From an uncultured bacterium (GTDB lineage: Bacteria > Verrucomicrobiota > Kiritimatiellia > RFP12 > UBA1067): 64,000 bases of DNA. The notes under the pieces are model-generated. The model saw only the letters and a program-made list of their open reading frames with translations, did no database searches and was not told the DNA's origin. This document shows positions 14,156 through 23,777 of the stretch, in pieces. Made by a program: the position numbers and the translations under genes. The stretch is from contig CADCGZ010000007.1 in NCBI GenBank assembly GCA_902801025.1, positions 1 through 64,000 on the forward strand, read 5' to 3'. How positions within the stretch are numbered: position 1 is the stretch's first letter; each line of letters starts with the position of its first letter.

Positions 14156-15397
14156 TCACTGACTGACTGGAACTGGCGTGCGCTCGTCGCCATCTTTCGC
14201 AGGCCAGATGAGCGTGACGACGACAGACTCACTGGAAATCGTCTTGCCGGAAAACGCCATAAGCGCATACCTCACCGTCACCCGTTTGCCGTCGGAAGTG
14301 GCATCATTGCTCTTGTAGCCCTCGACAATGTCGCTATCGAACATCACGGTGATCTTCGCCCCATCCGCGATCTCGCACTGTATTTCAAGTTCCGCGTCGG
14401 CTGCACCGTTCCGCAGATTGCAGACGACCTTCGGCGGCGCATCAAGCGGCGCGATTGCAGCCGCATACCGGAGCTCACCGCTCTGCGCAGGGGCGTGAGA
14501 CTTCCGTTCGCCACCCGAAAGGAACACGACTTCCATCGGCGCGGAAATCGGAGAGACGAACCTTTCACGGTCGAGCGTGAACTTCTTGATGCTCTCCGGC
14601 ACCTTCGGCCCCTTCACGTCCGCGAACTTTGGCGGACGAATGACTTCTGGCGCAGGGCCATGCCATGTTGCCGAGGGCGGCGTAAAGTCGATGTCTACTT
14701 CCGCGATTTCCGGCGGCGCCTCGCGCACTTCGTGTGCGTCTGCGAGTTCGATGGTCGCGTCTTCCTGCACGATGTCAACGGTATGGAAGCTATCGCGCCA
14801 GTTGCGGACGATCTGGCGACCAGAGTCCATCATAAGGACATACCACGCCGCGAGGCACACAACGAGCGACGCCGCTATCTTGAGCATGACCGACATCCAC
14901 GCAAAGCGCGGCAAATCCGCCGCGCGCGGCTCGGCGAACGGGACGAGCGTCCCCTCTCCGACAAGGAACTCGCGCTCGTACTTCGCCTGCACACCGTCGC
15001 CCACAGTGACGCGCCCGGGATTCGCCGCGGCAATTGCGCCGCGTATTTCCGCGAGGTCGGAATCGGAAATCGCGTCGACTCGCCAGCTGCGCGACGCGAA
15101 GCGGCGCGAAACGACAGTCGTGTTCCAGAGCTGAAAGACGCGCTCGCCCACCATCAGCTCGCGATCAGAGGCGGGTGCACAAAAAGGCGAAATTGGAACA
15201 ATGCGCCATCCGGAAAGACGGCGGTCTTCGACGACGAGCGCGACGAGCGGGCGGTTCGTGTCGGCAAATATCCTTATCTCCCCGACGACGACATCGGCGT
15301 CGAACTCTGAATCTGTCTTCGGCTCAAGACCAACGATCGGCGGAAGCTGTGTGCCACGCCGGTAGAGCTGCCACTCATTTAGAAACGCGGCGTTCAT
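14156..15397 (-). CDS. Single-pass membrane protein paired with a sigma-like gene
   Basis: 413 aa with one clear membrane helix (about 166-190). An N-terminal soluble half of 160 residues faces one side. The C-terminal half starts with an acidic and Pro-rich linker (PPEIAEVDIDFTPPS) and ends in a beta-rich region. The layout, and the 4-nt overlap with the preceding sigma-like gene, resembles anti-sigma factors, but no zinc-binding anti-sigma motif is seen. I do not recognise the family. The anti-sigma role is an inference from context. Confidence 0.65.
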   Translation of the reverse strand: MNAAFLNEWQLYRRGTQLPPIVGLEPKTDSEFDADVVVGEIRIFADTNRPLVALVVEDRRLSGWRIVPISPFCAPASDRELMVGERVFQLWNTTVVSRRFASRSWRVDAISDSDLAEIRGAIAAANPGRVTVGDGVQAKYEREFLVGEGTLVPFAEPRAADLPRFAWMSVMLKIAASLVVCLAAWYVLMMDSGRQIVRNWRDSFHTVDIVQEDATIELADAHEVREAPPEIAEVDIDFTPPSATWHGPAPEVIRPPKFADVKGPKVPESIKKFTLDRERFVSPISAPMEVVFLSGGERKSHAPAQSGELRYAAAIAPLDAPPKVVCNLRNGAADAELEIQCEIADGAKITVMFDSDIVEGYKSNDATSDGKRVTVRYALMAFSGKTISSESVVVTLIWPAKDGDERTPVPVSQ

Positions 15398-16203
15398 TCT
15401 TCCACCCCCAGTTCTTTTTGAAGGTCGCGCGGCAAATGCGCCGCGGTTGCAGCGACGAGGACGCGCGCGAAAAGAGGCGTGTCCGCAAGCTCGACATTGC
15501 GAAGCTCCCGCTCAAGCGCCGCAACAACTTTCTCACGCAAGGCGTAGGCCTGAGACTTCCCCGCGCCAAGCGCAGCGAGTATGCAGGGCTCGGTGAGCGA
15601 GATGTCGTGCGAGGTGGCGTAGACGAGAAGCGAGGCGGAGTCTTGCGCGAGGCGCGCGCGCTGCGCGACTGCGGCGATGACGCGCTCTGCGTCATCGCGA
15701 AGCGGCTCTTCATCGAGGAAGTCGAGCGACTGCGGCTCTTCCGACTGTTCGACGGCTGCGAGGTTCGCGTCTCCAGCATTTTCCCAGACGAGACGGCGAC
15801 GACCGTCCTCTCCAGCGACAGTGCGCGGCTTCCAGCCCTTGATGACCGATATCCAGTCGAGAGCGATGTCGCGGACGCGGCCCGAGCCGGAGCCGAAAAG
15901 AGTGCCGCAGACGAAGTCAACCATCTCGAGCCCTTCGTCCTTGATGCGGTGGGCGAAGTAGGACTTAAGCGGTTTCTTTTTCTCGCGCGAGCCCTTGAGC
16001 TTGAAATACGAGTCGAAGAAGGCAACCGGATCTTCCCCTCCCGCGTCTTCGCGCGAGATTCCGGCGCGGGCGAGTCGCGAGTAGAGCGCAGACGAAACCT
16101 GCTCGCGCAGCCGAGCGGCAAACTCGGGGCGACAGAGGTCGACCGAACAGATTTCAAACCATTCGGTCCAGGCCTCGTCGCCAGCGTAGCGGTCGTTCAG
16201 CAC
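15394..16203 (-). CDS. Possible divergent sigma factor-like protein, 269 aa
   Basis: The N-terminal half has KSYFAHRIKDEGLEMVDF, which could be a region-2-like helix. A likely helix-turn-helix near 215-240 (ILAALGAGKSQAYALREKVV) resembles sigma region 4. The gap between them is filled by a charged linker. It overlaps a membrane protein gene by ATGA, as sigma/anti-sigma pairs do. The similarity is weak and was judged by eye. It could also be an unrelated regulatory protein. Confidence 0.5.
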   Translation of the reverse strand: MLNDRYAGDEAWTEWFEICSVDLCRPEFAARLREQVSSALYSRLARAGISREDAGGEDPVAFFDSYFKLKGSREKKKPLKSYFAHRIKDEGLEMVDFVCGTLFGSGSGRVRDIALDWISVIKGWKPRTVAGEDGRRRLVWENAGDANLAAVEQSEEPQSLDFLDEEPLRDDAERVIAAVAQRARLAQDSASLLVYATSHDISLTEPCILAALGAGKSQAYALREKVVAALERELRNVELADTPLFARVLVAATAAHLPRDLQKELGVEE

Positions 16204-16221
16204 TTCCTCCCTTTCGTGCGC

Positions 16222-17802
16222 CTACGCCTTGGCTTCCCAGCCGTTCGAGTCGCCCGGACGGGATAGCGGGATGCCCTTCCCCGTGCCGTTGGCGAACTCC
16301 ATCCTCTCGGGATCCCAGTCGAAGCCGACGTCGTGCTTGTAGCTCATGTTGGCGAGAAGGCAGAGCGCACACGCCCTGCCGCCCGTCTCGGCTGGCGTAA
16401 TCGGCGGCTTGCGAGACTCGACGCACGCGCAGAAGTCGCGGACGTGCTGCGCGGTCCTGTAGAGCCAGTCCGGCATGGTCGGCGGCTTGAGCGAGAAGTC
16501 GCGGGCGTACCGCTCGCTCCTATAGAGCCCCGCGCGCGCAATGACGTCGGCGTATTTCTTCTCGATGAAGGAAAGCGAGGCCTCGAGAGAGGGATCGCCC
16601 ACGAGGGAACGGATGGAGGACGTGGCGATCTTCTCCGGCATGAATTCGCAGGTCTGCAGCTTGCGGCGGATGTCGCGCGTCGGCTTCACGAGGCCGGTAC
16701 CAGTCCAGACGGCGATCTTCTCGCGGTTAACGGCGACAATGCCCTTGTCGCCGTAGAAGACCGTCCCCCAGCCGTGCTCCTCGCCCTTGACGAGCGAGAA
16801 CGGCCCATGGTAGAGCTCTACGTCTCCATACGGCTTCTTGAAAAGCATGCGCACACCAAACTGCCGGCGGCCACCGTGGAAGAGGTCGGTCGAATGCGGC
16901 TCGTCGGAACGGATCACCCGATAGGGGCCTGAGCGGTCCATGTCGAGACCCCATTGCGCGATGTCGAGGTGATGCGCACCCCAGTCGCCGCAGTAGCCGG
17001 ACGCAAGGTCGTCGTCGCAACGCCAGAACATCGGGTAGAACATGTGGATGCCGCGCGGCGCGAGCTGGTCGGAATAGGGGCGCATCGCCGCAGGCCCAAG
17101 CCACATCGTCCAGTCGACGTCGGGATTTGGAGCGCCCTCCGCCGCCGCGTTCTTCGGGTCGTCCCAGAAGCGCACCGGCTGCGAAGGCCCGCCGAGCTTG
17201 GAGTCCGCGTGGCCAAAGTTTACGTCGACATACCAGACGTTCCCGATGAGCCCGCCACGCACGAGTGCAACGGCGTCGCGGAACTCGCGCGAACTGCGCT
17301 GCATGGAGCCGGTCTGGAAGATGCGCCCGAACTTTCTCTCCGCCTTGACGAGCTCCTTCGTCTCCTGCACCGACCAGGCGAGCGGCTTTTCGCAGTAGAC
17401 GTCCTTCCCGCGCCTCATCGCCTCGATGCAGATGTACGCGTGCCAGTGGTCGGGCGTCGCGACGCAGACCATGTCTATCGACGGGTCCGCAAGCACCTCG
17501 CGGAAGTCCAGGACGATCTTGCACGTGCCCACCCCCTGGACGTCGTCGACCTGCTTCGCACAGCCCTTCGCGCGCACGACGTCGCAGTCGCAGACGGCCG
17601 CGATGCGGACGTTTGGCGCGCTCTGCGGGTCGAGAAAGCAGGGGATGAGCGTGCTTCGCATCTGGCTGCCGCAGCCGATCATGGCGATCGTGCGCTTCTC
17701 GCCCGGCTTGAGGGCGCGGAGTCCCGTCTTCCCCGTCGCGCATCCCGCGAGCGACGCGGCGGCGACGGAGCCGAAAATGAAACCTCGTCTGTTTATGTTC
17801 AT
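16222..17802 (-). CDS. Tat-exported lipoprotein, Gfo/Idh/MocA oxidoreductase
   Basis: 526 aa. The N-terminus INRRGFIFGSVAAASLAGC combines a twin-arginine motif and a lipobox Cys. AMIGCGSQMRSTL starts the NAD(P)-binding Rossmann domain (about 38-170), with TPDHWHAYICIEAM and CEKPLAWS; the EKP motif is typical of the family. A C-terminal substrate domain follows. It is long for the family (usually 350-450). Such secreted members are abundant in PVC and Bacteroidetes, where some oxidise the 3-hydroxyl of sugars. The start is fixed by the signal, with the -10 nine bases upstream of the ATG. It appears to be transcribed alone. Confidence 0.88.
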   Translation of the reverse strand: MNINRRGFIFGSVAAASLAGCATGKTGLRALKPGEKRTIAMIGCGSQMRSTLIPCFLDPQSAPNVRIAAVCDCDVVRAKGCAKQVDDVQGVGTCKIVLDFREVLADPSIDMVCVATPDHWHAYICIEAMRRGKDVYCEKPLAWSVQETKELVKAERKFGRIFQTGSMQRSSREFRDAVALVRGGLIGNVWYVDVNFGHADSKLGGPSQPVRFWDDPKNAAAEGAPNPDVDWTMWLGPAAMRPYSDQLAPRGIHMFYPMFWRCDDDLASGYCGDWGAHHLDIAQWGLDMDRSGPYRVIRSDEPHSTDLFHGGRRQFGVRMLFKKPYGDVELYHGPFSLVKGEEHGWGTVFYGDKGIVAVNREKIAVWTGTGLVKPTRDIRRKLQTCEFMPEKIATSSIRSLVGDPSLEASLSFIEKKYADVIARAGLYRSERYARDFSLKPPTMPDWLYRTAQHVRDFCACVESRKPPITPAETGGRACALCLLANMSYKHDVGFDWDPERMEFANGTGKGIPLSRPGDSNGWEAKA

Positions 17803-17811
17803 GGCTTCCAC

Positions 17812-17820
17812 ATTATACCA
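17812..17820 (-). promoter_or_regulatory. Extended -10 promoter, nearly leaderless, for the Gfo/Idh gene
   Basis: TGGTATAAT on the minus strand. The hexamer ends 9 nt before the ATG, leaving a predicted leader of 2-3 nt. Confidence 0.6.
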
Positions 17821-17862
17821 CAATCCAGCGCCGAGGGGAAACGCTCCGCGCGCACCGCCGCG

Positions 17863-19515
17863 TCAGAACACGACGGCGACCTTTACGTCCTTGTCGGTAT
17901 CGAGCGAATTTGCGGCGACCTCGTCCTCTTCGTCGGCGCCGGCCTTCGTCGACGTCGTCGGGAGATAGCGGTAATATACCATCAGCTGGAGCGCCGCAAG
18001 GCATGTATCCATGTATGGGCGCGAAGAGTGCGCGTCGGTGTTCTGGTAATAGCCCTGCGCATGCCCCTTCCCTTTGACGTCCGCGACCTTTTCGGGGAGG
18101 TCGATGATCGAGGCCGGGTAGAGCTTTCTCATCTCGAGGTTCCATTTCACCCACGAATCGACATCTTGCTTCGTCGCGCCTGGCTTCATGCCCGCCTGGT
18201 ACTTGCACTGCGTCGCATAGTAGCAGTAGTACTGGGGGCTGCCGCCGGGCCTCTTTGCGGAAAGTTTGTCCGCCTCAAACGCGGGCATCCAGTCACGCAT
18301 CACGTCGAGCGCGTTCAGCGCCTCCGCTTCGGTGCCGCGGCCAAGGAACTGCATTGCGAGCGTGCCGACGCCGGCGAGGCCGGTGTTTCCGCCGTTGTTG
18401 TTCGCCGTCGGCGTGTATGTGAAGCCGCCGGACTTTGAGTAGCCGCGCCTTTTGAGGCAGTTCACCGCCTTGTTGATCGCAGTCTGCATCCCCTCGTGGT
18501 GAAGACCGGCCATCTTGCCTGCCTTGAGCGCCTGGATCGCCCAGCCCGCGAAGGAGAGGTCGTCGCGCGTCGAGTTCTTGTTGAGCTTGTAGTCCCATCC
18601 GCCCGTCGAGGACTGGTTCTCAATGATGCGATAGAGGCACGTAGTCGCCGCCTCCTTGCAATTGGGGTTCTTCGTCATTGCGAACGCCTCGCAGAGGGCG
18701 TATGTGCCGATCAGGAAGCTATACTCGTTGCCGTCCGTCCCCTGGAAGTGAGGAAGATTGTCATTGCCGACGTAGATGCTGCCGATGAGATAGTCAAGCG
18801 CAGATTGCACAGTCGGGCCGAAGTCACGCGTGTAGGGCGAGGGGGATCCTGGATGTTCGCCGTGGGCCAAGTAGGTAAGCACTGCAAGGGCGGTGTTCGC
18901 AACCTTGTTTGCGTTGCCCCAGCTGCCGTCGGTGTTCTGGTGCGCCTTGAGCCACCAAAGGACCTTCATCACCGCCGCCTCCGTATGCGGATCGCCACCG
19001 CCCTGCGACTTGCCAGACGTCACCGTGCCGATTGTGCCTGGAGTGCGACTCCCTTTTATAGTTTTCATCGTAACAGGAGACTTGATGTTCATTACGGCGT
19101 CAATAGGCGCGGGTTTTACGGAGATATCCGTCGAGCGCGTCTGGATGGGTGACGGCGGCAGCGGCGTGACGGGCGCAGGATCCGGAGTGTCGACGGTAAA
19201 CTCAATGGGTTCATCCGGCAGGGGAATCTCTTCTGGTTCCGGCACAGGCGGATCCTCGATTGGCGGCTCATCCACAATTGGATCTGCAATGTCCACGGGC
19301 GGCAATTCTGTCCTCCTCGATGAGACTGCCGTCACGACACAAAGGACTATAACGAACAGCGTAGGCACGACAATCGCCGTGAGAGGCGCCGAGAGACGCT
19401 GGAGCTCGATTCGCGCAAGTTTGTATTCGCGCGTGTCCCGAGGCATTCCGAGACCTTTAGACATCTCAAAAAGCCGACGGAAGAATCCTTTTTCAGTATA
19501 TTTGTCGTCGTTCAT
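17863..19515 (-). CDS. Membrane-anchored terpenoid cyclase-fold (prenyltransferase/squalene oxidase repeat) protein
   Basis: 550 aa. A cytoplasmic N-terminus of 43 residues and one membrane helix (44-64) are followed by an acidic Pro-rich linker (70-130). The large outside domain has QW-type alpha-alpha barrel repeats such as NTDGSWGNANKVANTALAVLTYLA and STGGWDYKLN. The family name comes from squalene cyclases, but the many membrane-tethered PVC versions lack an assigned reaction, and the catalytic DXDD motif is not seen. GGGAAGG precedes the chosen ATG. It is a single gene, not clearly linked to its neighbours. Confidence 0.75.
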   Translation of the reverse strand: MNDDKYTEKGFFRRLFEMSKGLGMPRDTREYKLARIELQRLSAPLTAIVVPTLFVIVLCVVTAVSSRRTELPPVDIADPIVDEPPIEDPPVPEPEEIPLPDEPIEFTVDTPDPAPVTPLPPSPIQTRSTDISVKPAPIDAVMNIKSPVTMKTIKGSRTPGTIGTVTSGKSQGGGDPHTEAAVMKVLWWLKAHQNTDGSWGNANKVANTALAVLTYLAHGEHPGSPSPYTRDFGPTVQSALDYLIGSIYVGNDNLPHFQGTDGNEYSFLIGTYALCEAFAMTKNPNCKEAATTCLYRIIENQSSTGGWDYKLNKNSTRDDLSFAGWAIQALKAGKMAGLHHEGMQTAINKAVNCLKRRGYSKSGGFTYTPTANNNGGNTGLAGVGTLAMQFLGRGTEAEALNALDVMRDWMPAFEADKLSAKRPGGSPQYYCYYATQCKYQAGMKPGATKQDVDSWVKWNLEMRKLYPASIIDLPEKVADVKGKGHAQGYYQNTDAHSSRPYMDTCLAALQLMVYYRYLPTTSTKAGADEEDEVAANSLDTDKDVKVAVVF

Positions 19516-19629
19516 ATCGCACCTTCCCTTCTGGCGGTTCTTTCCCGCCGCAAGGTAAAGGTGCTTGATTTCGACTTTTTCCGAAAAAATTTTCGTCAGC
19601 GCCAAGAGTAGGCGCCTGTGCTTGTTGTT

Positions 19630-22600
19630 TCAGTCCGCCGAGACGGAGAGATCTTTGAAGCGCAGGACGTTCTCCGCCGGGGAGAAGTCCGTCAGCCCCA
19701 ATTTGGAGCGGTTTACGCCGACCGAAACTGCGCGAACCTTGATCGGGAAGTCGATGATTTTGTCGCCGCCTTCGCTCGACCATTGTTCCACGACTGGACC
19801 TGGGCTGCGCTCGACGATGAGGTTTGTGTCGCGGAGCGGACAGTATACGTAAGCCCATCCGTCGAAATCCACACAGAGGTTGCCAGGCCAGTCCGTTATG
19901 TTACAACACCACCACGATCCAGTGGACAGGTTCTTGAAAACTTCTCCTTGGGCGTCTTCTATCTCGAATCTGACCTGTCCCCAGTTGGAGTCGCCTTTCA
20001 CCCAGACGCCGATCACGTTCGGCTTGCCTTCCACGGGCTTTGGCTCCTTGAAGCGCATGGTGGTGTAGCGTGTGACGTATCTGTCGACGAATTTGTTTGC
20101 GGGCTTTTCCTTTGCCGGCGCGAGGGCGAGTTCAATGCAGCGGCCTTTTTCGGCATCATCTGCCGTTTTGGCCGTAAACTCGCCTTCGCCCGCTTTCCTG
20201 AGGTAGGGAAGGAATGCGTGGCTTTGGGATTCGAGCCAAGGATCGGGAGCGAGGACGATGTCGTCGGCCGAGTCCATCGGTGCGACGATCACGGCGCGTT
20301 TTTCGATTTCGGCAGATTTGGGGTAAGTGCGTTTCCCGGCGCGGGCAGACGAAACGGGTTTGGGGGTTATCAGATATACGGGCGAGGAACCGGCCTTGAC
20401 GATGGATTTCCCGCTCGCGAGTTTCGATTCCGCTCCGAGCATCTTGATCGCGGTCCCGCCGGAAGGCGATACGATTTCGAATTCCGCGTCTCCCCGCGCC
20501 GCCCAGAGGACGGTGGCGTAGTTCCCGTCCAAGCGCTTGAACTCCACGGCGTAGACGGTCGTAGAGCCGGTATCGAGTTCGCGCGAGTATTTCACGCCGT
20601 CGAGGGCTTTCGTAAGGACGCCATATGCGACAAGCGCGGGCTTGGGATACACCCATGGCGAACGGTACGTGAGACCGGAGCCGCCCCAGAGTCCGTTGTA
20701 GTATCCGGAAGAGCAGTCGAAGAATACGCCCGGGCTGATGAGGTAGTAGCCGTGGGCGAGCGAGATTATGACGTCCCGCATATAATATTCGGCCTGCGCC
20801 TTTATGCCGAGGTCGCGTTCGGTTCGGTATACGAATTCCCACGTTCCGTTGCACATGATCTTCTTGCCGGAGATCGCCTCGAACGTATCCATCGTCACGT
20901 GCTGTCCCTGGATGTTGCAGTCGATAAGCCGTTCCGGGACGATTGTCTGCGAGGGGGTTTCGATGCCGATGCGGCCGTAGCTTTCCGCCTTCGCCCCCGC
21001 GCGCAAGGGCCCGATCACGGCGCCTGCCGACCATGTGGAGTTGCCGATCTGCAAACGCGGCGCGAGATCGGGGAAGTGCTTGCGAAGGAGTCTCGCGCAT
21101 TCGTTTATGTATTTGGCGTCGGCCCATGCCATTTTATAGGCAGGTTCTTTTGGCACGGGCAGACCGAGGATTTCTTCGGCGAGAAAGGCGGACGGGGCGG
21201 ATTCGTGCCATATCATTGGAGTTGCGACCGTATCCTTTGGCATCTTGTCGAGCGCCTTGCGCACTTCCTGCACGAACCAGTCTTCGCCCGAAACCGTCTC
21301 GCCCGAACGGAGGGTCTTGTCTTTGAACACGCCCTTTTCGTTGTCGAAATTATCGTGTCGCCTGGGCATCATGAAATTGCCGCATCCGGCGACATCGTAT
21401 TTGTCGTAGAGTTCCTGGTCGATTGTCTTCGTATTTCTGCCCTTGTCGTCTTTGACGGTTTTGTCAAACGAATTCCACGAGAACTTGCGTATGCCTGTTT
21501 TTTTCATGATCGGTCCGCCAATTTCCGGTTTCCCGGTCGAGCCGTGGCAGTTGAACCACCATACGGCATACGGCGAGTCGCGGCGCGAGACCTTGCGCCC
21601 TGCTTCGGGCATGATGCCGATTGCGGCTTCGTGCGAGAAGAGTTTCCTGCCCTCGCTCCCGGAAAAGGCGACATCGAGGGAATACCAGCCCGGACCAATG
21701 TCTCCGAACGGAATATCGACAACGTTTGTCGAGCCGGCGGCGACGTTGAACCTTCCGCCCCCTTTGAAGACCTCCGCACCGTCGAGGTCTTTGGCGGACC
21801 AGCTGACGCTGCCAGACGCATTGCCGCGGGCCGCTATGGCGAATGACGTCTTCTTCCCCTGTTCGTCGGCCGTGAATATGTTGCCGGGCTGGGCTTCTTG
21901 GATGACTATGTCGAACGGCGCTTTTTCGAGCGTCGCCCCGAAGATGTTGAATGCGCTGTCCGAATTGGGATCGGGTTTCATTCTGTTGTCGAGCTGCTGG
22001 AAGTTCTCCCATCCTTTTCCGGTCAGGTCGAACTCCATGTAGCTCCCCCTTTGTGCTGCAAGATCGACGACCGGCCCGGGGTTCAGAGGCACCTCCGCGT
22101 AGTAAAGAGGAACGGTTTTGCCGCAGAATTCGACCTCGCCGGCTTTCCGGCAATATTCCGGGACTCCGCCGGAGAAGTCGAGCACGGTGTCTCCGAGAGT
22201 GTTGCCGCCGACGCCGTTCGTTTCGTATCTGCCGAGCCGCAACGTGAGTATCGGGTCTTTCCCGGGCGACGGATCGAGGGCGAACAGGATGTGGGCCTTC
22301 ACGTATGTGGCGGCCGGGACGCGGTAGTGGACCGCCATCGGAAAGCCCTGGTACGGATGCCGTCCATGGTATTCTTCTACTTCGAGCGCCCAGTTGCCTT
22401 TGCCCTGCCGGCATATCGAAATGTCTGCGGAATCGATAGGGGCGACTGCTTTCACGGGAACGCCGCCGAAATCATGCACTCCCGGAGCTATTCCTTTGAG
22501 GACGCCGCCGGACATCGCTTTCGCCCGCGGGTTTTCGGAGAAGTCGAGCGGCTCGAAGCGCGAACGGTCGATCTTGGCGAAGGCGGCGTCGTTTTTGACG

Positions 22601-23745
22601 GCGTATGCCACGCCTGCCGAGGGGCGGAAAAAGAACTCTTTTATGCCGGAGCCGAGGGATTGTCTGCGCGAGCCGTCGACCCAGAGCGTCCACGAACCGT
22701 CATCTTCGCGCGTGAAATCGATGTGGAAAGTGTGGCGCGAAGCGGGCGGCAGGCGATTCCACTCGCGCAGAATGTCATGTCCGGAATCGACCATGCCGCG
22801 CTGGCCAGTCTCCGAGTTCTCGCAAAACGGGCGCATGTTCGGGCGCACCCACTGCGCTGCAGGCGTGTCGCGTCCCCTGCCGTTTTTCGAAAACGACAGA
22901 TACGCATCCTTGCGTTCTGCGGTGAAGTCGCCTATCGAACAATCCCATGCTGTCTCTTCGCCGCCGTCGCGCTTGAAGCCGAGTTTCGCGGAGCGCGACG
23001 CGTCGCCGCCGAAGTTGAAGGCCACGCCGCGGCGTCCGGCGCCTTCGAGGACGATGTTCTCGGTACCCGCCGCGACTGCGGCGTTCGCGAGCGGCTGCAA
23101 AAGCGATTCGAAGGCGGCGAAGTGCTTTTCGACCGGGAACGATACGAGAGGTTCGTCCGCTGTCTTGACGACGAGATCGGTGAGTGAGAATTTCTTGCCG
23201 GGCGTGCAGGCGAAATTGAAGGCCGAAGGCTTGAGGGAGAGGACGGCGCCGGCGATGCGCTTGAACTCGTGCCCCCTGTCGGTCGCCATCCAGAACTCCG
23301 CATCCCTGCCGCGGACTTTCAACCCGAAATATTTCCAGCTGTTGTCGAGAAGGTCTATTTTCTCGCCGGCCACCGAATCCGGAGCAATGCGCACGGTTTC
23401 GCGTTTGCCGCCGTTGTCGGCGAAAACGAGATCGAAGAACGACTCCTTGCCGGTGAGTTTGAACCTGAATGTCGCGTTGAAAGACCCTTCGGGAACTGTT
23501 ATCGCGTCGCGGAAGAGGTCTGAGGGCTTTTCCGCGTCTACATACGCCTCTCCCCTCCCGCTCCAAATCGGGTCGGTGCCGCAGCGTATGCCCTTGTCCG
23601 GAGACATTCGCGGAGCGTATGTGTCGTACTGCATGAAATTCTCGCAGAAAAGCGTTTTCGCATGGATTGACGGCGCCAATGCCGCCGCGAGACACGCCGC
23701 AACCGCCGCGAGCGTGTTTCTTTGCAATAGAGCTGCGTTTGTCAT
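19630..23745 (-). CDS. Very large secreted protein, probably carbohydrate-active
   Basis: 1371 aa with a signal peptide (about 1-29). The first 600 residues look beta-rich, with jelly-roll-like segments (NATFRFKLTGKESFFDLVFAD and another around 380-420). From about residue 730 a TIM-barrel-like region follows (WWFNCHGSTG, IWHESAPSAF, GNSTWSAG), ending in beta strands. It resembles large secreted glycosidase-like proteins of Lentisphaerota and Kiritimatiellota, but I cannot name a CAZy family or place a catalytic acid. It follows the deacetylase gene by 32 nt, so the two form an operon. Cell-surface or periplasmic polysaccharide processing is inferred. Confidence 0.7.
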   Translation of the reverse strand: MTNAALLQRNTLAAVAACLAAALAPSIHAKTLFCENFMQYDTYAPRMSPDKGIRCGTDPIWSGRGEAYVDAEKPSDLFRDAITVPEGSFNATFRFKLTGKESFFDLVFADNGGKRETVRIAPDSVAGEKIDLLDNSWKYFGLKVRGRDAEFWMATDRGHEFKRIAGAVLSLKPSAFNFACTPGKKFSLTDLVVKTADEPLVSFPVEKHFAAFESLLQPLANAAVAAGTENIVLEGAGRRGVAFNFGGDASRSAKLGFKRDGGEETAWDCSIGDFTAERKDAYLSFSKNGRGRDTPAAQWVRPNMRPFCENSETGQRGMVDSGHDILREWNRLPPASRHTFHIDFTREDDGSWTLWVDGSRRQSLGSGIKEFFFRPSAGVAYAVKNDAAFAKIDRSRFEPLDFSENPRAKAMSGGVLKGIAPGVHDFGGVPVKAVAPIDSADISICRQGKGNWALEVEEYHGRHPYQGFPMAVHYRVPAATYVKAHILFALDPSPGKDPILTLRLGRYETNGVGGNTLGDTVLDFSGGVPEYCRKAGEVEFCGKTVPLYYAEVPLNPGPVVDLAAQRGSYMEFDLTGKGWENFQQLDNRMKPDPNSDSAFNIFGATLEKAPFDIVIQEAQPGNIFTADEQGKKTSFAIAARGNASGSVSWSAKDLDGAEVFKGGGRFNVAAGSTNVVDIPFGDIGPGWYSLDVAFSGSEGRKLFSHEAAIGIMPEAGRKVSRRDSPYAVWWFNCHGSTGKPEIGGPIMKKTGIRKFSWNSFDKTVKDDKGRNTKTIDQELYDKYDVAGCGNFMMPRRHDNFDNEKGVFKDKTLRSGETVSGEDWFVQEVRKALDKMPKDTVATPMIWHESAPSAFLAEEILGLPVPKEPAYKMAWADAKYINECARLLRKHFPDLAPRLQIGNSTWSAGAVIGPLRAGAKAESYGRIGIETPSQTIVPERLIDCNIQGQHVTMDTFEAISGKKIMCNGTWEFVYRTERDLGIKAQAEYYMRDVIISLAHGYYLISPGVFFDCSSGYYNGLWGGSGLTYRSPWVYPKPALVAYGVLTKALDGVKYSRELDTGSTTVYAVEFKRLDGNYATVLWAARGDAEFEIVSPSGGTAIKMLGAESKLASGKSIVKAGSSPVYLITPKPVSSARAGKRTYPKSAEIEKRAVIVAPMDSADDIVLAPDPWLESQSHAFLPYLRKAGEGEFTAKTADDAEKGRCIELALAPAKEKPANKFVDRYVTRYTTMRFKEPKPVEGKPNVIGVWVKGDSNWGQVRFEIEDAQGEVFKNLSTGSWWCCNITDWPGNLCVDFDGWAYVYCPLRDTNLIVERSPGPVVEQWSSEGGDKIIDFPIKVRAVSVGVNRSKLGLTDFSPAENVLRFKDLSVSAD

Positions 23746-23777
23746 AGCTTGGCTTTTCCTTTCTTTGCTTCTACAAG

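Noticed and set aside
19618-21846. A 742-codon open frame on the plus strand opposite the giant secreted protein
   Set aside because: Its translation is low-complexity and Arg/Val/Phe-rich with no domain; the minus-strand frame has a signal peptide, ribosome site and recognisable folds. High GC makes long antisense frames common.
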